DNA of 64,000 nt, taken from positions 1 to 64,000 of the forward strand of contig JBEVJK010000017.1 of NCBI GenBank assembly GCA_040510195.1. The letters are read 5' to 3'. The notes beneath the pieces are model-generated. The model ran no database searches and was not told where the DNA came from. It saw nothing but the letters and a program-made list of their open reading frames with translations. Each line of letters starts with the position of its first letter. Position 1 is the stretch's first letter. The position numbers were made by a program, and so were the translations under genes. The stretch is from JBEVJK01 sp040510195. GTDB lineage: Bacteria > Pseudomonadota > Alphaproteobacteria > Rhizobiales > Rhizobiaceae. Below are positions 38,169-48,048 of the stretch, in pieces.

Positions 38169-39449
38169 ATGAGCAACGCAACGATTTCCGGGCGCCGCAG
38201 CGAGGCGGTGGCCCGCGGCGTCGGCATGGCCACCCAGGTCTATGTCGACCGGGCGGAGAATTCCGAGATCTGGGACGTCGAGGGTCGTCGCTACATCGAC
38301 TGGGCATCCGGCATCGCCGTCGTCAACACCGGTCACCGCCATCCCAAGGTGCTGGCGGCCGTGCGCGAGCAGCTCGACCGCTTCACCCACACCTGCGCCC
38401 AGGTGGTGCCCTACGAGCCCTACATCGCGCTCGCTGAGCGGCTGAACGCGCTCGTCCCCGGCGACGGCGCCAGGAAGACGATGTTCGTGACCACCGGCGC
38501 CGAGGCGGTGGAGAACGCCATCAAGATCGCCCGCGCCGCCACCGGGCGGCCGGCGGTCATCGCCTTCGGCGGCGGCTTCCACGGCCGCACCTTCATGGGC
38601 ATGGCGCTGACCGGCAAGGTGGCGCCTTACAAGCTCGGCTTCGGGCCGATGCCGGCCGACGTCTTCCATGCGCCGTTCCCCATCGCGCTCCACGGCATCA
38701 GCGTCGAGGATTCGCTGAAGGCGCTCGACCGGTTGCTCAAGGCGGATGTCGACCCGGCCCGCGTCGCCGCCATCATCCTCGAGCCGGTGCAGGGCGAGGG
38801 CGGCTTCTACGAGGCGCCGCGCAGCTTCGTCAGCGAGCTGCGCCGGCTGTGCGACCGCCATGGCATGCTGCTCATAGCCGACGAGGTGCAGACCGGCTTC
38901 GCCCGCACCGGCAAAATGTTCGCCATGGAGCACCACGACGCGGCTCCAGACCTCGTCACCATGGCCAAGAGCCTCGCCGGCGGCTTTCCGCTCGCCGCCG
39001 TGACCGGGCGGGCCGAGATCATGGACGCGCCGGCGCCCGGCGGCCTCGGGGGCACCTATGGCGGCAGCCCGCTTGGCCTGGCCGCCGCCCATGCGGTGCT
39101 CGACGTGATCGAGGAGGAGGGGCTTTGCGAGCGGGCGGAGCTGCTCGGCGGCCGGCTGAAGCAGCGCCTGGCCGGCTTGCGGGACGCCGTGCCGCACATC
39201 GTCGACATCCGCGGCCCGGGCTTCATGAACGCGGTGGAGTTCAACGAGCCGAAGAGCGGGCAGCCCAGCGCCGATTTCGCCAATGCGGTGCGGCTGGAGG
39301 CGCTCGAGCGCGGTCTCATCCTGCTGACCTGCGGCGTCTACGGCAACGTCATCCGCTTCCTGTCGCCCATCACCATCCAGGATGGCGTGTTCGGCGAAGG
39401 CCTGGACATCCTGGAGGCCTCGCTGCGCGCCGCTGCCGGGCGCGCCTGA
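38169..39449 (+). CDS. gabT: 4-aminobutyrate aminotransferase (class III)
   Basis: A 426-residue PLP-dependent class III aminotransferase. The PLP lysine lies in TMAKSLAGGFPLAAV; ADEVQTGFARTG, TTGAEAVENAIKIARAATGRP and EPVQGEGGFYEAP fit GabT better than ornithine transaminases. It transfers the GABA amino group to 2-oxoglutarate, feeding succinate semialdehyde to the TCA cycle. I start at ATG 38169, seven bases after GAGGG; ATG 38142 adds nine residues. No gabD is adjacent. Confidence 0.88.
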   Translation: MSNATISGRRSEAVARGVGMATQVYVDRAENSEIWDVEGRRYIDWASGIAVVNTGHRHPKVLAAVREQLDRFTHTCAQVVPYEPYIALAERLNALVPGDGARKTMFVTTGAEAVENAIKIARAATGRPAVIAFGGGFHGRTFMGMALTGKVAPYKLGFGPMPADVFHAPFPIALHGISVEDSLKALDRLLKADVDPARVAAIILEPVQGEGGFYEAPRSFVSELRRLCDRHGMLLIADEVQTGFARTGKMFAMEHHDAAPDLVTMAKSLAGGFPLAAVTGRAEIMDAPAPGGLGGTYGGSPLGLAAAHAVLDVIEEEGLCERAELLGGRLKQRLAGLRDAVPHIVDIRGPGFMNAVEFNEPKSGQPSADFANAVRLEALERGLILLTCGVYGNVIRFLSPITIQDGVFGEGLDILEASLRAAAGRA

Positions 39450-39464
39450 AGACCGCCCTGCGCT

Positions 39465-39737
39465 TCAGTGCAGGGCCAACTCGCCGGCGACGTTGCGCCA
39501 CTCGTTCGGCGCCACCAGCCGCCGGTGGGTGTATGCCACCGAGTGCAGCGGCCCGTCGAGCTTGGCCCGCCAGAACTCCAAGAAGCGGAGCAGCGCCGGG
39601 AATTTCGGAGCCAGGTCGTAGTGTTGCCAGATGAAGGTCTGCAGCACATGCGGGTGGTCCGGCATGTGGTAGAGGATCTGGGCGGTGGTCAGGCCATAGC
39701 CCTTGAGCATCAGTTCCAACTCGGCATTGTCACGCAT
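39465..39737 (-). CDS. usg: Usg-family protein
   Basis: A 90-residue protein of the alphaproteobacterial Usg family. The core LMLKGYGLTTAQILYHMPDHPHVLQTFIWQHYDLAPKFPALLRFLEFW carries the family's HPxxLQxFxWQxYD motif. Function is unknown; the family name derives from a gene next to asd and does not imply an enzyme. ATG 39737 starts the conserved block. It converges with gabT (15 bases) and is divergent from acs. Confidence 0.85.
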   Translation of the reverse strand: MRDNAELELMLKGYGLTTAQILYHMPDHPHVLQTFIWQHYDLAPKFPALLRFLEFWRAKLDGPLHSVAYTHRRLVAPNEWRNVAGELALH

Positions 39738-40015
39738 GATCGTCGTCGCTCCCGCGCTCCGTCGCTCCTCCACGGCACGAAATGTGCAGGGGGATTGTGA
39801 CCCGACTAAGGGTGACCGCAAAGTCCGACTTTGGGATTACGCTTTAGTTTCAGTATGTTGGCAGCCTACCCCCGGGAGTGCTAGCAGGACTGGCCGAGGT
39901 CGCGGCCGCCGCCCGAGCGGCAAGCCATTCCAACGTCTTATGTTGTGGCCGGAGGCGAACTGATAATACTCTCGCGCCGTGCCGACGGCGCTAGGATTGG
40001 GGAGAAGAGGCGATC

Positions 40016-41983
<1,968 letters not shown>

Positions 41984-42077
41984 ATGCCCTCCTTTCGGAG
42001 ATGACGCGACGTCACCCCAAAGGGCACTTGCGCATTTTGGAAAATCGCCCCAACTTGTAGGCGTGTTCAACAACAGG

Positions 42078-42091
42078 AAAGGAGGTGATCC
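42078..42091 (+). promoter_or_regulatory. 14-base perfect Shine-Dalgarno sequence
   Basis: AAAGGAGGTGATCC is the exact complement of the 3' tail of bacterial 16S rRNA, much longer than ordinary ribosome sites. The GGAGG core is seven bases before ATG 42093, an optimal spacing. None of the other genes in the window has a match of this length. Confidence 0.8.
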
Positions 42092-42092
42092 G

Positions 42093-42164
42093 ATGTCGAG
42101 TGATTTCGTTTTCCAAAGCGTGGCCTCAGCGGATTGCCTTGGCGAAGGGCAGCCCCTTCGTTGA
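42093..42164 (+). CDS. Putative 23-residue micro-ORF
   Basis: A 24-codon ORF (MSSDFVFQSV, then ASADCLGEGQPLR, stop) directly behind the perfect ribosome site. Codons 18-23 fall in a perfect 7-bp hairpin with a four-base loop (CGAAGGG 42143-42149, CCCTTCG 42154-42160) ending at the stop codon. The stop overlaps an ATG for a seven-residue ORF. I do not recognise the peptide. It could be a leader peptide, a small protein or a ribosome-engaging RNA element. Confidence 0.45.
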   Translation: MSSDFVFQSVASADCLGEGQPLR

Positions 42165-42246
42165 TGAGCATGATGCGCGGCTGGTGATCCCGGGCGAAAA
42201 TCCGGCAGGTCTCGGCTGAAGGCTGCGCCACGGACGAAACACGGAA

Positions 42247-42279
42247 GGCCGTTCCCGCCCATCGGGAACGGCCTTTTTT
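42247..42279 (+). terminator. Strong rho-independent terminator
   Basis: GGCCGTTCCCG (42247-42257), loop CCCAT, CGGGAACGGCC (42263-42273), then six Ts. The stem is perfect over 11 bp and is extended by AA/TT. It ends the micro-ORF transcript and any read-through from acs. On the opposite strand no T-run follows, so it does not serve the PepSY gene. Confidence 0.92.
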
Positions 42280-42306
42280 CATGGCCGGCCTTTGCCGCTC
42301 CGGCTG

Positions 42307-42570
42307 CTACAAGCGGGACTCGCCGGTGACCGGGTCGAGCTTGATCTCCACCTTCGCCTTGTCGGAGGTGAAGTAGACGATGTCGTAGTAGCCATCCTCG
42401 TCCCAGTCGATCTGGTCGATGTATCGGAACTGATCCCGGCCCTCGACCTTGGCGATGATCTCCGACAGCTTCATGGCCTTCTCGGGCGGGATAGGCGGTG
42501 GTGCGGTCTGCGCAAAGCCCACGCCGGCACCCAGCGCCAGGGCCATTGCGGTCGCGGTCAGCCTTCTCAT
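42307..42570 (-). CDS. Small periplasmic PepSY-domain protein
   Basis: An 87-residue exported protein: signal peptide (RRLTATAMALALGAGVGFAQ, cleavage after AQ likely) and one PepSY-like unit, MKLSEIIAKVEGRDQFRYIDQIDWDEDGYYDIVYFTSDKAKVEIKLDPVTGE. Such domains are thought to inhibit or modulate proteases or envelope factors. It is 21 bases downstream of the transglutaminase-like gene on the same strand and may be co-transcribed. Confidence 0.85.
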   Translation of the reverse strand: MRRLTATAMALALGAGVGFAQTAPPPIPPEKAMKLSEIIAKVEGRDQFRYIDQIDWDEDGYYDIVYFTSDKAKVEIKLDPVTGESRL

Positions 42571-42591
42571 CGTCTCGATCCTCGAATTACC

Positions 42592-43461
42592 TTAAGCAAT
42601 CAGCGTTGTGGTCAGGGTCCGGTCGACGCCATGCACCGGCGGCGTCGCCGGATGGCTGTCCTGCTCGTAAGTCCACACCTTGAAGGTCGTCAGCTTATGC
42701 GAGCCGAAGGTGTGCAGCAGCGGCACGTCGGTCGCGTCGCGGCCTCGCGCCACCACCACGCGGCCGATGCGGCGCATGTTGTGGCGCGCGTCGAACGTGT
42801 ACCACTGGCCGTCCAGATAGGCCTCGAACCAGGCGTTGAAGTCCATCGGCGCCGGGTCGGGAGGCACCCCGATGTCGCCCATATAGCCGTTCACGTAGCG
42901 AGCCGGGATGTTCATGCACCGGCAGAGCGCGATCGCCAGATGCGCGAAGTCGCGGCAGACGCCGACCCGCTCGTCATGCGCCTGCGCCGCCGTGCGGGTC
43001 GACCGCGCATAGCCATAGCCGAAGGAAAGGCGGTTGTGAACGTAGTCGGTGATCGCCTGCACCCGCACCCAGCCGCCGGGAAGGTGGCCGAACAGCCGCC
43101 ACGCAAGGTCGCCCAGATGATCGGTCTCGCAGTAGCGGCTGCCGAGCAGGTAGACGAGCGTTTCGGGCGGCAGATGGTCGATCGGCGTCTCCTGGGCCAG
43201 CGTGTTGATCTCGTCGGGTTCGCCGGAATCCTCGATGACCGCGTCGTGCAGGATACGGAAGCCTCCTTCAGGCGCCATGAACCGCCGGCAGACATTCCCA
43301 AAGGAGTCCACATAGGTCGTGCTGGGCACATGCGGCGAGGTAAGAACCTTGGTCTGCCGCTTGACGTCGGCTTGCCGCTCCGGATGGATCTCGAGCAGCG
43401 AAATGACCGGCATGACCTGCGGGCACTCGATGGCGATTTCATAGCCGAGCCTGATCAGCAT
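42592..43461 (-). CDS. Transglutaminase-like cysteine protease family protein
   Basis: A 289-residue cytoplasmic protein. The N-terminal beta domain (MLIRLGYEIAIECPQVMPVI) precedes a transglutaminase core with Cys169 in GVCRDFAHLAIALCR. At the position of the usual catalytic HAW motif the sequence reads FNAWFEAYLDGQW (Asn209), and the later FDARHN gives Asp224 and His227. Related proteins in many bacteria share DARHN, so His227 may take part in catalysis. No signal peptide is seen. ATG 43461 has GAGGG about eight bases upstream. Confidence 0.8.
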   Translation of the reverse strand: MLIRLGYEIAIECPQVMPVISLLEIHPERQADVKRQTKVLTSPHVPSTTYVDSFGNVCRRFMAPEGGFRILHDAVIEDSGEPDEINTLAQETPIDHLPPETLVYLLGSRYCETDHLGDLAWRLFGHLPGGWVRVQAITDYVHNRLSFGYGYARSTRTAAQAHDERVGVCRDFAHLAIALCRCMNIPARYVNGYMGDIGVPPDPAPMDFNAWFEAYLDGQWYTFDARHNMRRIGRVVVARGRDATDVPLLHTFGSHKLTTFKVWTYEQDSHPATPPVHGVDRTLTTTLIA

Positions 43462-43572
43462 CGAAGTTCCCTCAAAATGCGGGAGGAAGTACACCGCCCC
43501 ACAACGCCCGGATGTCGGGCTGGTTCCATGCTCGCACAGGGGCCACGAGCGCGCCTCGCCCCTTGCTGCTGG

Positions 43573-43776
43573 CTAGAAATCGGTGGCAATTCCCTTGACC
43601 TCCCAGTCGCCATAGCGCGTCGGCTCCTGGCCGCCGCGACCGCCGATCTCCTTGGGACGGGCGGCTTCGCGCTCGCGATAGGCGGCGCGTCGGGCCGCCG
43701 CTTCGGCCAGCGCGCGCTCTGCCGCCTCGCTGATCGGCTTGCGCGCCGCCGGCAACTGCGTCTGGTCCTTACCCAT
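43573..43776 (-). CDS. DUF1674 / succinate dehydrogenase assembly factor 4-like protein
   Basis: A 67-residue protein. A helical basic region (RALAEAAARRAAYREREAARPKEIGG) ends with RYGDWEVKGIATDF, the DUF1674 signature shared with eukaryotic SDHAF4, which assists flavinylated SdhA. No sdh genes are present. ATG 43776 starts the conserved protein. It is divergent from htpX by 94 bases. Confidence 0.88.
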   Translation of the reverse strand: MGKDQTQLPAARKPISEAAERALAEAAARRAAYREREAARPKEIGGRGGQEPTRYGDWEVKGIATDF

Positions 43777-43790
43777 CGGGGCTTGCTCCG

Positions 43791-43820
43791 CTTGAAAGGA
43801 AAGGCTTTCCCTCCCATCAT
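43791..43820 (+). promoter_or_regulatory. Candidate heat-shock (RpoH, sigma-32) promoter of htpX
   Basis: CTTGAAA (43791-43797) and CCCATCAT (43813-43820) are 15 bases apart, close to the sigma-32 consensus CTTGAAA/CCCCATnT. The site is about 50 bases before the htpX ATG. htpX belongs to the heat-shock regulon in E. coli, which supports the reading. Confidence 0.5.
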
Positions 43821-43870
43821 ATAGTGAGGTTTGCAGGGCGGATCGACCCCCGCGACCGGAGGCGAAAACG

Positions 43871-44803
43871 ATGAACTTGATCCGCACCGCCATGCTCCTT
43901 GCCTTCATGACGGCGCTTTTCATGGCCGTGGGTTACCTGATCGGCGGCTCGGGCGGCATGATGATCGCCTTCGTGGTGGCGGCGGGGATGAACCTCTTCA
44001 GCTACTGGAACGCCGACAAGATGGTTCTGAAGATGAACCATGCGGTCGAGGTCGACGAGCGCACCGCGCCCGAATTCTACGGCATCGTCCGCGAGCTGTC
44101 GGCGCGGGCCGGCCTGCCGATGCCGAAGGTCTACCTGATCGACAACCCGCAGCCGAATGCGTTTGCGACCGGCCGCAACCCGCAGCACGCGGCGGTCGCC
44201 GCGACCACGGGCCTGCTCGAGCGGCTCTCCTACGAGGAGGCGGCCGGCGTGATGGCGCATGAGCTGGCGCACATCCAGAACCGCGACACGCTGACCATGA
44301 CGATCACGGCGACGCTGGCCGGCGCCATCTCCATGCTCGGCAACTTCGCCTTCTTCATGGGCGGCAACCGCGACAATCACAACCCGCTCGGCGCCATCGG
44401 CGTCATCGTCGCCATGATCGTGGCGCCGCTCGCGGCCATGCTCGTGCAGATGGCGATCAGCCGTACCCGCGAGTACTCCGCCGACCGGCGCGGTGCCGAA
44501 ATCTGCGGCAATCCGCTGTGGCTGGCCTCGGCCTTGGACAAGATCGCCCGCGCCGTGAAGCGCATCCCCAACCCCGAGGCCGAGCGCAACCCGGCCACCG
44601 CGCATCTCTTCATCATCAACCCGCTCACCGGGCAGGGCATGGACAATCTGTTCTCCACCCACCCCAACACCGACAACCGCATTGCTGCGCTGGAGGCGAT
44701 GGCCGGCCAGTCGCGGGGACGTCAGCAGGAGGAGCGCAGCGAGGGAAATGCCGGCGGCCCCTGGGGCCGCGAGCCCGGCCGGCCGAAGGGCCCCTGGTCG
44801 TGA
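43871..44803 (+). CDS. htpX: Zinc metalloprotease HtpX
   Basis: A 310-residue M48 membrane protease degrading misfolded membrane proteins. Two N-terminal helices (LLAFMTALFMAVGYLIG, MMIAFVVAAGMNLFSYW) precede the catalytic HELAH (His130, Glu131, His134). EYSADRRGAEICG supplies the third zinc ligand. Two more hydrophobic segments lie between. GGAGG lies eight bases before ATG 43871. The TGA overlaps the GTG start of rsmB. Confidence 0.97.
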   Translation: MNLIRTAMLLAFMTALFMAVGYLIGGSGGMMIAFVVAAGMNLFSYWNADKMVLKMNHAVEVDERTAPEFYGIVRELSARAGLPMPKVYLIDNPQPNAFATGRNPQHAAVAATTGLLERLSYEEAAGVMAHELAHIQNRDTLTMTITATLAGAISMLGNFAFFMGGNRDNHNPLGAIGVIVAMIVAPLAAMLVQMAISRTREYSADRRGAEICGNPLWLASALDKIARAVKRIPNPEAERNPATAHLFIINPLTGQGMDNLFSTHPNTDNRIAALEAMAGQSRGRQQEERSEGNAGGPWGREPGRPKGPWS

Positions 44804-46161
44804 AGCGCGCCTCGGCGCGCGCCGCCGGCGCCGCCGAGCGCGACATCCCGGGCCTGCCGGCGCGGCGGACCGCGAGCCGGCTGCTCGGCGCGGTGATCGA
44901 CGCCAGCACGCCGCTCGACGCGCTGACCGACCAGCAGCACGGACATCCCCAGTATCTCGCGCTCGCGCCGCGCGACCGCGCTTTGGTGCGCGCCATTCTG
45001 GCCACCGCGCTGCGCTACCGTCTGACCATCGCCGGGCTCATCGAGCGGCATCTCGACCGTCCCTTGCCGCCGGCGGCCCATGCGCTGTCGCATCTCTTCC
45101 ACGTGGCCGCGGCGCAAATCCTGTTTCTCGACGTGCCTGACAGCGCCGCCGTCGACCTGGCGGTTACCCAGGCCAAGCTGGACCCTCGCAACGCCCGCTT
45201 CGCGGCACTGGTCAACGCGGTGCTGCGCGGGCTCGCCCGCGGCAAGGCCGAAGAGCTTCCGCGGGCTCTGGCCGGCACGGTCGACGCTCCGCGCTGGTTC
45301 GCCGACCGGCTCCAGGAGACCTACGGCGCCGAAACGGCGGCGGCGATCCTGGCCGTCCACCGCACGGAGGCGCCGACCGATCTCACGGTCAAGGCCGACC
45401 CCGAGCGCTGGGCGGAGCGGCTCGGCGGCTTCGTGCTGCCCACCGGCAGCGTCCGCCTGCCTCGCCTGGAGCGCGCGGTGCCCGAGCTGGAGGGCTTCGC
45501 CGATGGCGGGTGGTGGGTCCAGGACGCCGCGGCTGCGTTGCCGGCGCGCCTGCTCGGCGACATTGCCGGGCTGAGCGTCGCCGACCTCTGTGCCGCGCCC
45601 GGCGGCAAGACCGCCCAGCTCGCGGCGGCGGGAGCCCGGGTAACGGCACTCGACAGCTCGCGCAACCGGCTCGCCCGGCTGGCCGGCAATCTGGAGCGGC
45701 TCGGGCTCAAGGCGGACATCGTCGAGGCGAACCTGCGAAGCTGGCGGCCGTCGGCGCTGTTCGACGCGGTTCTGCTCGACGCGCCCTGCTCGTCGACCGG
45801 CACGGTGCGCCGCCATCCGGACGTGCCCTGGACCAAGTCGCCAAAGGATATCGCCCAACTCGCCGCCCTGCAGCGAAGCCTGCTCGATGCCGCCTGGCGG
45901 CTGGTCCGGCCGGGCGGGCGTCTCGTCTTCTCGAACTGCTCGCTCGACCCCGAGGAGGGCGAGCGCCTGGCCGACGCCTGGCTCGCCGCCACGCCTCAGC
46001 TGGCGCTCGATCCGATCGGCGCCGACGAGGTGGACGGGGCGGCGCCGTTCCTCCGCCGCGAAGGCTGGATGCGCACCACCCCCGCCGACCTGCCGCTCGG
46101 CGAGCCGGAGCGGTCCGGCCTCGACGGCTTCTTCGCCGTGCGCTTCAGGCGGCTCGGCTGA
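44800..46161 (+). CDS. rsmB: 16S rRNA (cytosine-C5) methyltransferase, RsmB-like
   Basis: A 453-residue enzyme. The N-terminal NusB-like helical domain (TASRLLGAVIDAS to about residue 145) precedes a SAM methyltransferase with DLCAAPGGKTAQLAAAGA. The two catalytic cysteines are in LLDAPCSSTGTVRRHPD and FSNCSLDPEEGE. RsmB methylates C967 in E. coli numbering. The GTG start overlaps the htpX stop (GTGA). Assignment to RsmB over other NOP2/Sun paralogues rests on the NusB domain. Confidence 0.92.
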   Translation: MKRASARAAGAAERDIPGLPARRTASRLLGAVIDASTPLDALTDQQHGHPQYLALAPRDRALVRAILATALRYRLTIAGLIERHLDRPLPPAAHALSHLFHVAAAQILFLDVPDSAAVDLAVTQAKLDPRNARFAALVNAVLRGLARGKAEELPRALAGTVDAPRWFADRLQETYGAETAAAILAVHRTEAPTDLTVKADPERWAERLGGFVLPTGSVRLPRLERAVPELEGFADGGWWVQDAAAALPARLLGDIAGLSVADLCAAPGGKTAQLAAAGARVTALDSSRNRLARLAGNLERLGLKADIVEANLRSWRPSALFDAVLLDAPCSSTGTVRRHPDVPWTKSPKDIAQLAALQRSLLDAAWRLVRPGGRLVFSNCSLDPEEGERLADAWLAATPQLALDPIGADEVDGAAPFLRREGWMRTTPADLPLGEPERSGLDGFFAVRFRRLG

Positions 46162-46178
46162 AACCCTTTAGCCCTCCG

Positions 46179-46193
46179 TAAACCATTCGCTAA
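46179..46193 (+). promoter_or_regulatory. Weak CtrA-like site upstream of the heparinase-family gene
   Basis: TAAA (46179-46182), seven bases, CTAA (46190-46193) resembles TTAA-N7-TTAA with one mismatch per half. It lies 49-63 bases before the start codon. Low confidence. Confidence 0.22.
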
Positions 46194-46241
46194 CCATGCC
46201 GTACCGATAAAGGTCGAGGGCTTGGCGACGAGGATTCGGCA

Positions 46242-47966
46242 TTGGCGGCTGCAGCGGGCAAGGCGCCGCGCCTTTGGGCGCTGGTTGCGCGGGAGGTCTG
46301 GCGACGGACCCGCCGACGGCTGCGAGCCGGCCCGGCCTATCGCTGGCGCTATGCGGGACGCACGCCGGAGCGGGTGCTGATCGCCCCGCCCGACCTCCAC
46401 ATCGCCGACCCGCAGGTGGCGCAGGAGATCTATTCCGGGCGCTTCGCCCTGGCGGGTCATCTGGTCGACACCGGCGGTGCCTCGCCGTTTCGCGTCGAGG
46501 TCACCCACAAACCCTGGCTGAGGGCGCTGCACGGCTTCGGCTGGCTGCGCCACATGCGGGCGGCCGGCACCGACCTGGCGGCGGCCAACGCACGCGCCCT
46601 TGTCGCCGACTGGATCGCCGCCCACGGCAGCACGATCGCCGGCCCGGCCTGGGAGCCGGCGACGACGGCACGCCGCATCGTCGCCTGGCTCCAGCATTCC
46701 TCGGTGGTGCTGCAGGGCGCCGAGCTGCCCTTCTACCGGACCTATCTGCGCAGCCTGGCCGTCCAGATCCGCTATCTGCGTGCGATGGCGGCCGACCTGC
46801 CGGACGGCATCGACCGCCTCAAGGCGCGCATCGCGCTCGCATTTGCGGCGTTGTCGCTGCCCGCACCGCCATCCGCCATCCGCAGCGCCACCCGCCATCT
46901 CGCCGACGAGCTCAACCGCCAGATCCTGCCCGACGGTGGCCACGTGTCGCGCAGCCCCTATGCGGTGGTCGACCTGCTGTGCGATCTCCTGCCGCTCCGC
47001 TACACCTACGCCAACCAGGCCGAGGCGCCGCCCGAGGCGCTGATCGGCGCCATCGACCGCATGTTGCCGGCGCTGCGCGCCTTTCGGCACCAGGATGGCG
47101 CGATGGCGCGCGTCAACGGCATGGGCGCCACCATCCAGGACCGCATCGCCGCCATCCTCCGTCACGACGACACCGCCGGCCGGCCGCTTCTGCATGCCCC
47201 GCATTCGGGCTACGAGCGGCTCATCATGGGCGGCACCACGGTCATCGCCGACACCGGCCCGGCGCCTCCGCCCGAGCTTTCGGGCGAGGCGCATGCCGGC
47301 TGCCTGTCCTTCGAGCTGTCGTCGGGCCGGCAGCATTATGTCGTCAATGCCGGCGTGGATGCCTTCGGCGCGGACGAGTTTCGGCCCCTGGCGCGCGCCA
47401 CGGCAGCCCATTCGACCGCCACGATCAACGACACCTCGTCGGCGCGGTTCAGCCATTCGGCCCGCGTCAACGGTCTGTTGCGCTCGCCTCTGGTCGGCGG
47501 CCCGCGCGAGGTCCCCTGCGAACGGCTCGACGCCGACGGCATGCAAGGCTTCGTCGCCAGCCATGACGGCTACGTGGCCCGCTTCGGCCTCTATCACGAG
47601 CGCGAGCTGCGCCTGTCGGAGGGCGGCAACCTGCTGTCCGGCATCGACCGGGTCTTCCGGGCCGGCGGCGAGCCGGCCCGCGACAATGGCCGCGACCACG
47701 TCGCCTTGCGCTTCCACGTGCATCCCGACACCCAGGTCTACCGCGACGGCCAGGGCCGCCTCGTGCTTGCCGCCGGCGGCGCCGACAGCTGGGCCTTTTC
47801 CTGCACTGCGGTGACGCCGACGCTCGAGGAGTCGATCTTTTTCGCCGGCCTGGGCGGCCCTCGCCGGACCAGCCAGATCGTCGTCGCCTACCATGCCTCG
47901 GCATTCCCCGAGATCGCCTGGCAGCTGGAACGCACGCGCATCGTGGAGCCGCCGGCGCGCCGCTGA
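46242..47966 (+). CDS. Heparinase II/III-family protein
   Basis: A 574-residue protein. The N-terminal alpha-helical toroid (about 60-330; GWLRHMRAAG, WEPATTARRIVAWLQHS, HLADELNRQILPDGGHVSRSPYAVVDLL) is followed by a beta-sandwich Hepar_II_III domain starting near SGYERLIMGGTTVIADTG, with AHAGCLSFELSSG and AAHSTATINDTSSARF. Polysaccharide lyases of this family cleave uronate-containing glycans, but in Rhizobiales this gene beside purH is uncharacterised. No signal peptide is visible, so it may be cytoplasmic. The start is TTG 46242, chosen for the GAGGA site eight bases upstream; no ATG fits the N-terminus. Confidence 0.85.
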   Translation: MAAAAGKAPRLWALVAREVWRRTRRRLRAGPAYRWRYAGRTPERVLIAPPDLHIADPQVAQEIYSGRFALAGHLVDTGGASPFRVEVTHKPWLRALHGFGWLRHMRAAGTDLAAANARALVADWIAAHGSTIAGPAWEPATTARRIVAWLQHSSVVLQGAELPFYRTYLRSLAVQIRYLRAMAADLPDGIDRLKARIALAFAALSLPAPPSAIRSATRHLADELNRQILPDGGHVSRSPYAVVDLLCDLLPLRYTYANQAEAPPEALIGAIDRMLPALRAFRHQDGAMARVNGMGATIQDRIAAILRHDDTAGRPLLHAPHSGYERLIMGGTTVIADTGPAPPPELSGEAHAGCLSFELSSGRQHYVVNAGVDAFGADEFRPLARATAAHSTATINDTSSARFSHSARVNGLLRSPLVGGPREVPCERLDADGMQGFVASHDGYVARFGLYHERELRLSEGGNLLSGIDRVFRAGGEPARDNGRDHVALRFHVHPDTQVYRDGQGRLVLAAGGADSWAFSCTAVTPTLEESIFFAGLGGPRRTSQIVVAYHASAFPEIAWQLERTRIVEPPARR

Positions 47967-48048
47967 CGGTGCTGCAGGAGGACGGCCGGTTTCAATCCGC
48001 GCGACGCCGTGTTAGGGCGCGGTCCTTACCCCGTGACCGGAGCGCGAC

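Larger units (their letters stand above)
41984..42306. other. Interval without a long gene: micro-ORF, hairpin and terminator
   Basis: The 323 bases between acs and the PepSY gene contain a perfect extended ribosome site, a 23-codon ORF whose 3' end is a hairpin, a seven-codon ORF (42164-42187, MSMMRGW) starting on the same TGATG, and a strong terminator. GGTGATCC occurs twice (in the ribosome site and at about 42180-42187). The promoter is not clear. The interval looks like a separate small transcript. Confidence 0.5.

Noticed and set aside
39738..40015. Possible acs promoter near 39955-39975 (TTATGT and GATAAT spaced by 18)
   Set aside because: The -35 match is poor and no start site can be argued; the 278-base interval shows nothing firmer.
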